A program made the translations under genes and the position numbers. Under the pieces are notes generated by a model. That model did not search any database. It was not told where the DNA came from and was given only the letters and a program-made list of their open reading frames with translations. A stretch of DNA of 64,000 nucleotides from Candidatus Latescibacterota bacterium (GTDB lineage Bacteria; JAAXHH01), in NCBI GenBank assembly GCA_022821085.1, contig JAJEEG010000006.1, forward strand, positions 1,509,330 through 1,573,329. The letters run 5' to 3'. Numbering within the stretch: position 1 is the stretch's first letter; every line of letters starts with the position of its first letter. Shown piece after piece: positions 44,528 to 52,674 of this stretch.

Positions 44528-45652
44528 ATGATCGCAGACATCGCCGAAAAGGTCATGGCCGGGACCCGGTTGACCGCCGAGGACGGGCGCCGGCTTTTCC
44601 AGCACCCGAACGTCACCGAACTGGGCATGCTGGCCGACCACGTGCGTCGCGAAAAGCATCCCGATCCCGTGGTGACGTACAACATCGGGCGTAACATCAA
44701 CTATACCAACGTGTGCTGGGTGCGGTGCAAATTCTGCGCGTTCTACCGCCCGCCGGGAGACCGGGAAGGCTACACATTGCCCGACGAGGAGATCTTCGCC
44801 AAGGTCGAGGAACTGATCCGCGTCGGCGGCGATGCGCCCGAATCCTGCGAGATCCTCATGCAGGGCGGGCTGAACCCGAAGCTGAAGATCGACTACTACG
44901 AACGGCTTTTTTCCGAGATCACCCGGCGCTATCCCGCGGCCTATCTCCATTCGCTTTCCGTGGCCGAGATCGTCTACCTCGCCCATATCTCGCGGATCAC
45001 GGTGGAAGAAGCGCTGGTCCGCCTGCGCGAGGCCGGATTGAAGTCGCTGCCCGGCGCCGGCGCCGAGATCCTGGACACCGAGGTCCGCGACGCCATCGCC
45101 TACCGCAAGGAGACGGTGCAGGAGTGGCTGGACGTGCACCGACTGGCCCACCGGCTGGGCATGAAATCGACGGCAACCATGATGTTCGGATCGGTGGAAA
45201 CCGTCGAACACCGGTTGAAGCACCTCCTGCGGGTCCGCGAAGTGCAGGACGAATCCCTGTCCGGTCGGGACGGGTATTTCACGGCGTTCATCGCCTGGAG
45301 TTTCCAGCCCGAGGGCACCGAACTGCCCGGTACCCGGAAGGCCACGGGATACGACTACCTGAGAACGGTGGCGATTGCCCGGCTCATGCTGGACAATATA
45401 TCGAACATCCAGGCGTCCTACGTGACCCAGGGACCGAAGATCGCACAGATCGCTCTGGGCTATGGGGTGAACGATTTCGGCAGTACCATGATGGAAGAGA
45501 ATGTCATCAGCGCCGGCGGCACGAGTTTCGTGATGCCCACCCCGGAAATCGAACGGTTGATCGGCGACGCGGGATTCACTCCGAGACGGCGCAACACGCG
45601 GTATGAATTCGTGGAAAACAGCGCGATGGAAAAACAAGAAGCCGCGATGTAA
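44528..45652 (+). CDS. mqnC: Dehypoxanthine futalosine cyclase (radical SAM)
   Basis: 374-aa radical SAM enzyme that forms the second ring of the naphthoquinone precursor. The cluster motif is CWVRCKFC with Cys63, 67 and 70. Family signatures are YNIGRNINYTNVCW, ILMQGGLNPKLKIDYYE, LPGAGAEILDTEVR and GGTSFVMPTPEIERLI. The ATG at 44528 is chosen after GGAACACACC; the longer upstream frame overlaps mqnE. Together with mqnE it commits this organism to the futalosine route. A 67-bp spacer separates it from mqnA. Confidence 0.95.
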   Translation: MIADIAEKVMAGTRLTAEDGRRLFQHPNVTELGMLADHVRREKHPDPVVTYNIGRNINYTNVCWVRCKFCAFYRPPGDREGYTLPDEEIFAKVEELIRVGGDAPESCEILMQGGLNPKLKIDYYERLFSEITRRYPAAYLHSLSVAEIVYLAHISRITVEEALVRLREAGLKSLPGAGAEILDTEVRDAIAYRKETVQEWLDVHRLAHRLGMKSTATMMFGSVETVEHRLKHLLRVREVQDESLSGRDGYFTAFIAWSFQPEGTELPGTRKATGYDYLRTVAIARLMLDNISNIQASYVTQGPKIAQIALGYGVNDFGSTMMEENVISAGGTSFVMPTPEIERLIGDAGFTPRRRNTRYEFVENSAMEKQEAAM

Positions 45653-45719
45653 GTCCCTGGGGCGCCTGGATGATCACCGCCGGAAGGCGTTGACGGAGCA
45701 ACCGGCGGACGATTGAAGC

Positions 45720-46526
45720 ATGGCCAACAAAACCCGTCTTAACGCCGTAAGTTACCTGAACACCAGGCCCTTGACCTACGGCCTGGAACACGGCGGCCCG
45801 GATCACGGATTCGAAATACGCTACGATATCCCCTCGGTGTGCGCCAGGCAGGTGAGAACGGGCTTTGCCTCGGCGGGCGTCATCCCGTCGATCGAGTACG
45901 CGCGCGATGGGGCCGGCTACGCCATCGTTCCCGAGGTCGCCATCGCTTCCGACGGTCCGGTCGGCAGCATCCTCCTGTTCCACGGGGTGCCGGTACATCG
46001 GATCCGTAGCGTGGCGATGGACGCGAGTTCCCGAACCTCGGTCGCCCTGGCGCGGATCGTCCTGCAGGAGCAATACGGAATTGAAATCGACGCCTTCGAC
46101 CATCCGCCGGACGTTTCCGCCATGCTGGAAGGGGCTGACGCGGCCCTGGTCATCGGCGACCCGGCCCTTGAAAGCACCAGCCGGGCCGAACCCCGCATTG
46201 ACCTGGGGCAGGCTTGGCGGGAACTGACCGGATTGCCTTTCGTGTACGCCTTCTGGGCGGGAAAGGACGGGAGTCTCACACGCAGTGAGGTTGAACGGCT
46301 GATCGAATCGAAGGAGCAGGGCGTCATCGCCCTGGACGAGATCGCCGAATTACATGCCGGGAACCGTTCCCGGCCCACGTCTTTTTACGCGTCGTACCTG
46401 AAGGACAACCTGACCTACGACCTGGGTGACCGCGAGCGAAGCGGACTCATGGCGTTTTACGGCCTGGCCCATGCCCGCGGCCTGATCCCGGCCGTACCGG
46501 AACTGCGGTTCTATCCGCGTCATTGA
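45720..46526 (+). CDS. mqnA: Chorismate dehydratase
   Basis: 268-aa MqnA/MqnD-family protein of periplasmic-binding-protein II fold. It converts chorismate to 3-[(1-carboxyvinyl)oxy]benzoate, the first step of the futalosine pathway. The start LNAVSYLNTRPLTYGLEHG matches the family N-terminus, and CARQVRTGFASAGVIPSIEYAR and LVIGDPALE are also conserved. A substrate-binding loop is expected around the Asn12-Thr13 region. MqnA is normally told from MqnD by length and by the N-terminal pattern; both point to MqnA. It is followed directly by a DUF362 gene. Confidence 0.93.
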   Translation: MANKTRLNAVSYLNTRPLTYGLEHGGPDHGFEIRYDIPSVCARQVRTGFASAGVIPSIEYARDGAGYAIVPEVAIASDGPVGSILLFHGVPVHRIRSVAMDASSRTSVALARIVLQEQYGIEIDAFDHPPDVSAMLEGADAALVIGDPALESTSRAEPRIDLGQAWRELTGLPFVYAFWAGKDGSLTRSEVERLIESKEQGVIALDEIAELHAGNRSRPTSFYASYLKDNLTYDLGDRERSGLMAFYGLAHARGLIPAVPELRFYPRH

Positions 46527-46537
46527 AGGAGAAGACC

Positions 46538-47497
46538 ATGGCATCGACAACGACGGTCGGAATCGGTACGGGAAGCAACCGGCGGGAGAACGTGCGCCTG
46601 GCGGTGGAACGCTCCGCCCCGCATTTGGCCTCCCTCATGCGGGAAGAGGTCATGCTCAAGCCCAATTTCCTCTCCGGCACGAACCCGGTGGTATGCACCC
46701 ATCCGGACGCGGTCCGCGGCGTGCTGGACGTGATCATGACCCTGCCCGAAAGACCCCGGCGGGTCCTGATCGCCGAGGGCGGGAACGAGACCGTACCCGG
46801 GGAGTGCTTCCGTCACATGGGGTACGCCGACATCCCGGACGAATACGACATACCCATCGAGCTGGTGGACCTGAACCAGGAGACACGGTGGCGCAACACC
46901 CGGGTGTACATGGTCGACGGCACATGGACCACGGTAAGGATGCCGCGTACCGTGCTGGACTGTCCCTGCGTCATCTCGGTCGCCGTGGCCAAGACGCACG
47001 ACGGCGCCATGGTTACCCTGGCGCTGAAGAACCTCATCATGGGCACGATCCTGAAGAAGGACCGCATCAAGGTGCACGGCTACACGACCCACCACGACCG
47101 GCGCCACCCCCAGGAGGCGCGGGCCCTCAGCAGGAACCTGATCCGTCTTGCCCGCCACCTCTACCCGCACTACAGCGTGGTGGACGGCACGGTGGGCATC
47201 CAGGGCAACGGACCGGGCGGTACCGACACGGTGCCTCTCGGGCTGGCGGCGGCCGGTGAGGACACCATCGCCGTGGACGCCGTCATCTCGAAGGCCATGG
47301 GATTCGAGCCGCTGGAAGTGGGCACGGTCTTCTACGGGGATGCCGTCGGGCTGGGCGTGGGCGACCTGGCGCGCATCCGCGTCGCCGGCGGCCGGCTGGA
47401 TGAGCTCGCCCTGTCCTTCAAGGGCCACGAATCCATCGACTTGCAGCGCCAGTGGGCCATCGAAGGGGCGTGGGAGACGGCGGCGGTCGGGGGATGA
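46538..47497 (+). CDS. DUF362 domain protein without ferredoxin cysteines
   Basis: 319 aa. DUF362 core features are LKPNFLSGTNPVVCTHPDAVRGVLD, VLIAEGGNE, ISVAVAKTHDGAMVTLALKNLIMGT and VVDGTVGIQGNGPGG. Many DUF362 proteins end in a 4Fe-4S ferredoxin domain; none of the cysteine pattern is present here. The start at ATG 46538 follows GAAGGAG. Its role is unknown; placement after mqnA, 11 bp away, suggests a transcriptional link with menaquinone genes. Its TGA stop lies in the first of three 17-bp repeats. Confidence 0.88.
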   Translation: MASTTTVGIGTGSNRRENVRLAVERSAPHLASLMREEVMLKPNFLSGTNPVVCTHPDAVRGVLDVIMTLPERPRRVLIAEGGNETVPGECFRHMGYADIPDEYDIPIELVDLNQETRWRNTRVYMVDGTWTTVRMPRTVLDCPCVISVAVAKTHDGAMVTLALKNLIMGTILKKDRIKVHGYTTHHDRRHPQEARALSRNLIRLARHLYPHYSVVDGTVGIQGNGPGGTDTVPLGLAAAGEDTIAVDAVISKAMGFEPLEVGTVFYGDAVGLGVGDLARIRVAGGRLDELALSFKGHESIDLQRQWAIEGAWETAAVGG

Positions 47498-47533
47498 CCG
47501 CGGTCGGGGGATGACTACGGTCGGGGGATGACC
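47483..47533. repeat. 17-bp tandem repeat x3 spanning the DUF362 stop
   Basis: Units 47483-47499, 47500-47516 and 47517-47533 (GCGGTCGGGGGATGACC and near copies). The TGA at 47495-47497 is in the first unit. Confidence 0.85.
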
Positions 47534-47571
47534 GGCGCGTGAGAATCCGCGGCGGCCGGCGGCTGAAGCGG

Positions 47572-48774
47572 TCAGTGCACAGGAAGCGCGTCCACGACGC
47601 GAAGCACCTCTTCTTCCGTGTTGTAGAAATGCGGGGATATGCGGATACCGCCTCCGCGGCGCGCGCCGATGATCTGGTGGCTCCGCAGTGTCCGGTGCAG
47701 GATTTCGGTCTCGTGTACCGGACTGTCGAACGTCACGATGCCCGACCACTCGGATTCGCCCCGGGGGCTCAGAACCCGGTAACCCGCGTCGCGCAGCCCG
47801 TCGACCAGCCGGTCGGTGAGCAGGCGCAGCCTCTCCCGCACCACCTCGATACCCACCTCCAGCAGCAAATCCAGGGAAGCGCCCAGCGCGTATATACCCA
47901 GTGTATTGTGGGAACCGCACTCGAATCGCCGCGCCGTCGGCGCCGGCGTCGGATCGTAGGCATCGTAGTTGCCGGCGTCGGCCACCGAATTCCAGCCCAC
48001 TTCGTAGAGCCTCAGCCGTTCCGTCAGGTGCGGCGCGCAATAGAAGATACCGATCCCTTCCGGACTGAGTAGCCATTTGTGGCCGTCGGCCGTGAGCAGG
48101 TCGATGGACATTTCCGCCACGTCCACCGGCGTCTGCCCGAGCGACTGTATGGCGTCGACGACGAAACAGATGTCCTTCTCACGGCACAGCGCGCCGATCG
48201 CCGCAAGGTCGTTGCGGAAACCGTTCCCGAACTCGACGTGGCTGATGGAGACGGCGCGCGTCCGCGCATCGATCCGCTCCGCGATCGAATCCACGGTGAG
48301 CCGGCCGTCCACGGACTCGACCATCCGTGTTTCCACGCCGTGTCGCGCGAGATTTAGCCAGGGATATACGTTGGAGGGAAATTCCAGGTCGTTCAGGACC
48401 ACGTTGTCGCCGGAACGCCAGTCGATGCCGTTGGCGGCGAAACACAGGCCTTCGGTCGTATTCTTGACGAAGGCGATCTGCTCGGGTGTGGCGTTGATCA
48501 GGCGGGCAGACCGCGACCGGGCCGTCTCGATGGCGGCTTCCCAGTCGCGATAGTTGGAGGCGGCGTGTTCGCTATAGTCCTCCACGTAGGCGCGCACGGC
48601 CTCGCGGGCGCGCATGGGCAACGTGCCGACCGCCGCATGGTTCAGATAGGTGCAGTGATGGACGACAGGAAATTCCTGGCGGATGCGGTCCAGGTTCAAT
48701 TCAGGCCGGTCCGGTTCGACGGGACGGAGTTCGGTGTTCGACAAGGTAGAGACTGGTGCCGGAACGTGCGGCAC
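47572..48774 (-). CDS. Class V aminotransferase (cysteine desulfurase/epimerase-like)
   Basis: 400-aa fold-type I PLP enzyme. NHAAVGTLPMRAREAV starts the conserved core; the PLP region is VDAIQSLGQTPVDV and the Schiff-base lysine in LTADGHKWLLSPEGIGIFY. It resembles isopenicillin-N-epimerase-like and SufS-related proteins, so cysteine desulfurase activity cannot be excluded, though no partner Suf gene is near. The GTG at 48774 has a poor ribosome site and the first about 25 residues are low in information, so a start near 48700 is possible. Confidence 0.85.
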   Translation of the reverse strand: MPHVPAPVSTLSNTELRPVEPDRPELNLDRIRQEFPVVHHCTYLNHAAVGTLPMRAREAVRAYVEDYSEHAASNYRDWEAAIETARSRSARLINATPEQIAFVKNTTEGLCFAANGIDWRSGDNVVLNDLEFPSNVYPWLNLARHGVETRMVESVDGRLTVDSIAERIDARTRAVSISHVEFGNGFRNDLAAIGALCREKDICFVVDAIQSLGQTPVDVAEMSIDLLTADGHKWLLSPEGIGIFYCAPHLTERLRLYEVGWNSVADAGNYDAYDPTPAPTARRFECGSHNTLGIYALGASLDLLLEVGIEVVRERLRLLTDRLVDGLRDAGYRVLSPRGESEWSGIVTFDSPVHETEILHRTLRSHQIIGARRGGGIRISPHFYNTEEEVLRVVDALPVH

Positions 48775-48799
48775 GGCAGCCTGTTCGACGACGGTCCGA

Positions 48800-49132
48800 T
48801 CAGAAACTCGCCGCGGCGTCCTCCGCCGAGTCGAAGATGTTGAAAACGGAATCCAGGCGGGTAACGACGACCAGCACGTTGTGCGTGCGTTCGCTCAGGT
48901 TGGCCAATTTCAGGTCGCCTCCGGCTTCTCTGAGGGTCTTGGCACTGCCCACGAGCGCACCGACGCCCGAACTGCTGATGAGGTTCAACCTGCCGAGGTC
49001 GACGACGGCGCCGGTCGTGCCCTCGGCCTTCAACGCCCTCACGCGGTCATGGAATGCGGACACTTCGGGATCGCCCAGAAAGCTGCCGACCAATTCGATA
49101 ACCGGTATACCGTTAATCCTGCTTTCGTTCAT
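48800..49132 (-). CDS. STAS-domain anti-sigma factor antagonist
   Basis: 110-aa STAS domain protein. The regulated serine is expected in LISSSGVGALVGSAK near residue 55-58, the standard phosphorylation site that a cognate anti-sigma kinase would modify. GTTGAVVDLGRLN and LKLANLSERTHNVLVVVTRLDSVFNIFD complete the fold. It would bind and release an anti-sigma factor when dephosphorylated. No anti-sigma factor or sigma gene is close by, so partners are elsewhere. A modest promoter candidate is at 49189-49217. Confidence 0.9.
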   Translation of the reverse strand: MNESRINGIPVIELVGSFLGDPEVSAFHDRVRALKAEGTTGAVVDLGRLNLISSSGVGALVGSAKTLREAGGDLKLANLSERTHNVLVVVTRLDSVFNIFDSAEDAAASF

Positions 49133-49188
49133 TGCACGCCTCCGTCTATACGCTGCTGAAACAAAAACCAGCCGTTGGATGGTGTAAC

Positions 49189-49217
49189 ATTAAACACCGC
49201 GTACCCGGTTTCCGCAA
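49189..49217 (-). promoter_or_regulatory. Possible promoter of the STAS gene
   Basis: TTGCGG (49212-49217), 17-bp spacer, TTTAAT (49189-49194) on the minus strand. Confidence 0.3.
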
Positions 49218-49320
49218 GGATAAATTGCGCGGGTCGCAGCAGGCCCGAAAGGAGCGCGGACGGCACGAAAAGCGGTGCGGACGACCGGGCTTACGGCCGG
49301 CTTCACCGGCGGCCGGACGG

Positions 49321-51015
49321 TCACGGATTCGACGTGAAAACGGCGGCCCCGGCTTCTATGGCGTTGTAGCCCGGGCAGTGCCCGTCCTCGATGTAGGGAC
49401 AGGGACTTCGGGCGATGATCACGCGGACGCCCGACTGGCGCAAGCCCCGCCCGATCACGTCGCGCGCCCGGGCCTCGTCCCAGGGATCGATGGTCTCGTT
49501 CAGCGAGACCGGGCAGGCTTCCACGATGCCGTCGATGCTGAGCGGCAGTGTCTCTCGGCCCGGTTCGGATCCGCCCAGGTTGGGCGTGCCCTGGAACCCG
49601 GACAGGGCCGTCGTGGCGTTGTCCAGGATGAGGATGAGCAGATCAGACCCCTGGTGGGCCACGTTGAAGAGTGCGTTGGCGCTCAGGTGAAAGAAGTCGG
49701 AATCCCCTACGACGGCGATCACCGGGTCGGTCACACCGGCCAGGACGAGTCCCGACGCGATGCCGATGCTCGACCCCATGGAGTACTTCACGTCGAGCAT
49801 TTCGAAGGGCGGGGTAGCGATCTTGATCGCGCAACCGGGGTCCACCACGTACACCGGCGACTGGCCGAATCGCCCGCTCAATTCGCGCAGGATCTCGAAC
49901 ACGGGCGTATAGGGACAGTTTTCCGGCAGGCCCGCCTCACTGGGCAGGTCCTTGTGTTCCGCTTGCGGCGGGAAGTCGCGGTCCGGCTTGAATCCGGGGA
50001 CGAATCCGCCCAGGGCCTCCGCGATCTGCCCGCGGAACAACTCGCCTTCCCGCGACACGGACCCGTCGTGCTTGCCGCTGATCGGCGTCGAAATCTTCGC
50101 GTCATAGCAAACCGACTTGATCAGTGTTTCGAGAAAGGGTTCGTTCTCCTCCAGGACCAGGGCCTTCTCGGTGTTGCGGAGAAAGCGGGTGATCTGACCG
50201 GTAGGCAGCGGCCACAGAGTGGACAGCTTGAGGATGGACAGGCCGGAGGTATCCACCCCTCGAAGCACGTCCATCAGCTTGGTGTGGATCACGCCCGCGG
50301 CGATAATGCCGGTCTTCCCCGTGCCGGTGACCTGGTTGAAGCCTGCGGATTCGAACCGCTCGGCGACCCTGTCAAGGCGTTCGTGCAGCCGACGATGCAG
50401 CTGGACGGCGTTTCCGGGCACCGATACCCACCGCATGGGATGCCGTTCGAAGGCATGGGGCCGCACGCGGGCCGCACGGGGGATTTCTGGGGGCTCCACT
50501 TCTTCTTCCAGCGCGCCGTACGTCTTCGTGATGCGCACGATGACGGGCAGCTGCGTCTCGCGGGACAGCCGGAAGGCCTCCCGCGTCATCGTGATCCCTT
50601 CGGAGGGCGTCGCCGGTTCCAGCATGGGCAATTCGCTGCCCCAGGCGATCGGGCGGGTGTCCTGGTCGTTCTGGGTGGCCCAGGCGCCCGGATCGTCTCC
50701 AAGCAGGATGACGAGCCCGGCGCCCGCGTCCGTCAGGTTGGCCACCATGACGGTATCCAGGGCGACGTTGAACCCGACGCCCTTGCAGCCCATCAGGGCC
50801 GGGACGCCGCCGATGGAAGCGCCCACCGCCGTTTCGAAGGCGACCTTCTCGTTGGTGGACCATTCCACATACAGTCCGTGACTCTCCGAAAAGCCGCGCA
50901 GAAACTCGATGGTGCTGCTGCTCGGCGAACCAGGATAGCTCGTCGCCACCGCGACGCCCGACTGCAACGCGCCGTAGGCGATGGCCTGGTCACCGGTGAT
51001 ACGCATCCCGGCCAT
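49321..51015 (-). CDS. Indolepyruvate:ferredoxin oxidoreductase alpha subunit-like, truncated
   Basis: 564-aa thiamine-diphosphate-dependent 2-oxoacid oxidoreductase of the IorA type. The N-terminal pyrimidine domain has SYPGSPSSSTIEFLRGF and WSTNEKVAFETAVGASIGG; the C-terminal ThDP-binding domain has YSMGSSIGIASGLVLAG and the metal motif GDSDFFHLSANALFNVAHQGSD...LDNATTALSG. Full-length IorA ends in a ferredoxin domain with two 4Fe-4S clusters; here the protein stops after RSPCPYIEDGHCPGYN, with only two cysteines. No IorB gene is adjacent. It likely oxidises an aryl- or other 2-oxoacid to acyl-CoA only if partners are supplied elsewhere. Confidence 0.87.
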   Translation of the reverse strand: MAGMRITGDQAIAYGALQSGVAVATSYPGSPSSSTIEFLRGFSESHGLYVEWSTNEKVAFETAVGASIGGVPALMGCKGVGFNVALDTVMVANLTDAGAGLVILLGDDPGAWATQNDQDTRPIAWGSELPMLEPATPSEGITMTREAFRLSRETQLPVIVRITKTYGALEEEVEPPEIPRAARVRPHAFERHPMRWVSVPGNAVQLHRRLHERLDRVAERFESAGFNQVTGTGKTGIIAAGVIHTKLMDVLRGVDTSGLSILKLSTLWPLPTGQITRFLRNTEKALVLEENEPFLETLIKSVCYDAKISTPISGKHDGSVSREGELFRGQIAEALGGFVPGFKPDRDFPPQAEHKDLPSEAGLPENCPYTPVFEILRELSGRFGQSPVYVVDPGCAIKIATPPFEMLDVKYSMGSSIGIASGLVLAGVTDPVIAVVGDSDFFHLSANALFNVAHQGSDLLILILDNATTALSGFQGTPNLGGSEPGRETLPLSIDGIVEACPVSLNETIDPWDEARARDVIGRGLRQSGVRVIIARSPCPYIEDGHCPGYNAIEAGAAVFTSNP

Positions 51016-51059
51016 GTAACGCTCCCGCTAGGGCGGAACCATGCTTGAATGAACGCGTG

Positions 51060-51089
51060 AATATAGGTTTTGCGGCCCATGCCGGTCAA
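51060..51089 (-). promoter_or_regulatory. Promoter for the IorA-like gene
   Basis: TTGACC (51084-51089), preceded by TCGC, 18-bp spacer, TATATT (51060-51065) on the minus strand; a leader of about 40 nt. Confidence 0.55.
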
Positions 51090-51124
51090 GCGATATCCAT
51101 CGGGGTAAACGGGCCAGAAACCGC

Positions 51125-51153
51125 TTGCGACCGTTCCGCCGTCCGGCTATATT
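51125..51153 (+). promoter_or_regulatory. Promoter for the class V aminotransferase at 51332
   Basis: TTGCGA (51125-51130), preceded by CCGC, 17-bp spacer, TATATT (51148-51153). Leader of about 170 nt containing the repeats. Confidence 0.5.
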
Positions 51154-51188
51154 TGACGCGTTTCCCTTCAAGGCATCGCACCCGGACC

Positions 51189-51248
51189 GCATGCACCGAA
51201 AGCGCATGCACCGGAAGCGAATGCACAGGAATCGCGCGCACCGACACC
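51189..51248. repeat. 15-bp repeat x4 in the aminotransferase leader
   Basis: GCATGCACCGAAAGC-type units at 51189, 51204, 51219 and 51234. They contain ATG codons, so an upstream short reading frame coding Met-His-Arg-Lys-Arg repeats is open. Confidence 0.75.
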
Positions 51249-51331
51249 GCACGATGCGGTATGTTCGTGCCGGTCCTTCGGTTCGACGTTTTTCGCTCCT
51301 GAAGATCCACGCGGGCGACGGAGAAATGGAG

Positions 51332-52606
51332 ATGGCAAAACAGCGTCAGGCATCCGGACGGAAAAAGGCGGACGACGGCCGGTCCAGACGGTCCGTCAGC
51401 ATGGCGGACACCATCGAGGAACTGGACGGGATCCTGGCCAACGCCGGACCGGCCGAAGCGGACAACGAGGACTACTGGCGGGCGGTGAGAGCCCAGTTTC
51501 CCTATAACGGCTCCATACACTACACCAACAACGGGACGATCGGCATTCTGCCCCACATGGTCCTGCAGGCCCAGATCACGGTCCTGAAGGAGACGGAGAT
51601 CCAGGACGGGGATACCGGGGGCGTCGACTATCCGGCCCCCCACGAAGCCCACGAGAAGCTGGCCGCGCTGATCAACGCGGACCCTTCCGAGGTCGCCATC
51701 ACGCGGAATTCGACCGAGAGCATGAACATCATCGCCCTCGGCCTCGACCTGAATCCGGAAGACGAGATCCTGACGACGACCCACGAGCACTACGGAGGCT
51801 GGTCCTGCTGGCAGCACCGGCACGCACAGTTCGGTAACCCGATCCGTAAGCTCGACCTGTACGATCCGCCCGAAGACGAGGACGAGATCGTCCGGCTGTT
51901 CGAGGAAGCCATCCGGCCGGAAACCCGCGTGCTCAGCTTCTGCCACGTCACCTGCACGACGGCCTGGCGCCTGCCCGTCAAAAAGATCTGCGCCATGGCC
52001 CGCGAGCGCGGGCTTATCACGGTCGTCGACGGGGCGCAGTCGGTGGGCATGATCGGGGTCGACGTGAAGGATCTCGGCGGCGACTTCTACGTGAGCAGCA
52101 CGCACAAGTGGCTGTTTACGCCCAAGGGCACGGGCCTGCTGTACGTGGATGACGCCGCACAGGACAAGATCGGACTGGGATACTACACGGGCGGCGGCCG
52201 GCCGACGGCGAGGCGGTTCGAGAACAACGCGTCCCAGAGTCACGCGCCGCTGGTGGGGTTCGCCGTGGCCGTGGATTTCCACAACGCCATCGGCACCTGC
52301 CTGGTCGAGGACCGCGGCGCGGCCATGGCGAAATGGCTCAAGACCCGCCTTTCCGACATACCCGGTGTCCGGGTCTGGACGCCGATGAACCGCGCGCTGT
52401 CCGCGTCCATGGTATCCTTTTCCATCGCCGGCATGACTTCCTCCGACGTAGGCACGCCGCTTCGGGAAAGATACCGGGTCCACAGCCGAGGACTGTACGA
52501 AGGGGGCTACCACGGCGCACGCATTTCCTGCGCCATGCATAACAGCTACGAAGAAATGGAGCGAGTCGCCGGCGCCGTCGAAGAAATCGCGGATAACCGG
52601 TGCTAG
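51332..52606 (+). CDS. Class V aminotransferase-family PLP enzyme
   Basis: 424-aa fold-type I PLP enzyme. Core motifs are IHYTNNGTIGILPHMVLQAQ, AITRNSTESMNIIALGL, VVDGAQSVGMIGVDV and the PLP lysine in VSSTHKWLFTPKGTGLLYV. It is distinct from the gene at 47572 though of the same superfamily. The ATG at 51332 follows GGAG at 8 nt; an ATG at 51326 is too close to it. The first 40 residues are basic and of low information. It lies divergent from the IorA-like gene. Exact reaction unknown; sulfur transfer or amino-acid degradation are both open. Confidence 0.86.
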   Translation: MAKQRQASGRKKADDGRSRRSVSMADTIEELDGILANAGPAEADNEDYWRAVRAQFPYNGSIHYTNNGTIGILPHMVLQAQITVLKETEIQDGDTGGVDYPAPHEAHEKLAALINADPSEVAITRNSTESMNIIALGLDLNPEDEILTTTHEHYGGWSCWQHRHAQFGNPIRKLDLYDPPEDEDEIVRLFEEAIRPETRVLSFCHVTCTTAWRLPVKKICAMARERGLITVVDGAQSVGMIGVDVKDLGGDFYVSSTHKWLFTPKGTGLLYVDDAAQDKIGLGYYTGGGRPTARRFENNASQSHAPLVGFAVAVDFHNAIGTCLVEDRGAAMAKWLKTRLSDIPGVRVWTPMNRALSASMVSFSIAGMTSSDVGTPLRERYRVHSRGLYEGGYHGARISCAMHNSYEEMERVAGAVEEIADNRC

Positions 52607-52674
52607 AGGCGTAACCAAACCGGGTTCATTCTAACGTCGTCCGAACAGGTGCAAATAACGCGGGAGAACGTACC

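Larger units (their letters stand above)
51016..51331. other. Divergent intergenic region with two promoters and 15-bp repeats
   Basis: Between the IorA-like gene (minus) and a class V aminotransferase (plus). It holds promoters at 51060-51089 (minus) and 51125-51153 (plus), and a 15-bp repeat block at 51189-51248 in the plus-strand leader. No separate gene is supported. Confidence 0.55.

Noticed and set aside
41914-44700. A very long open frame on the minus strand opposite the menaquinone genes
   Set aside because: GC-rich codon use removes stops from the opposite frame; the product is His/Val/Gly-rich with no family resemblance and overlaps three certain genes.
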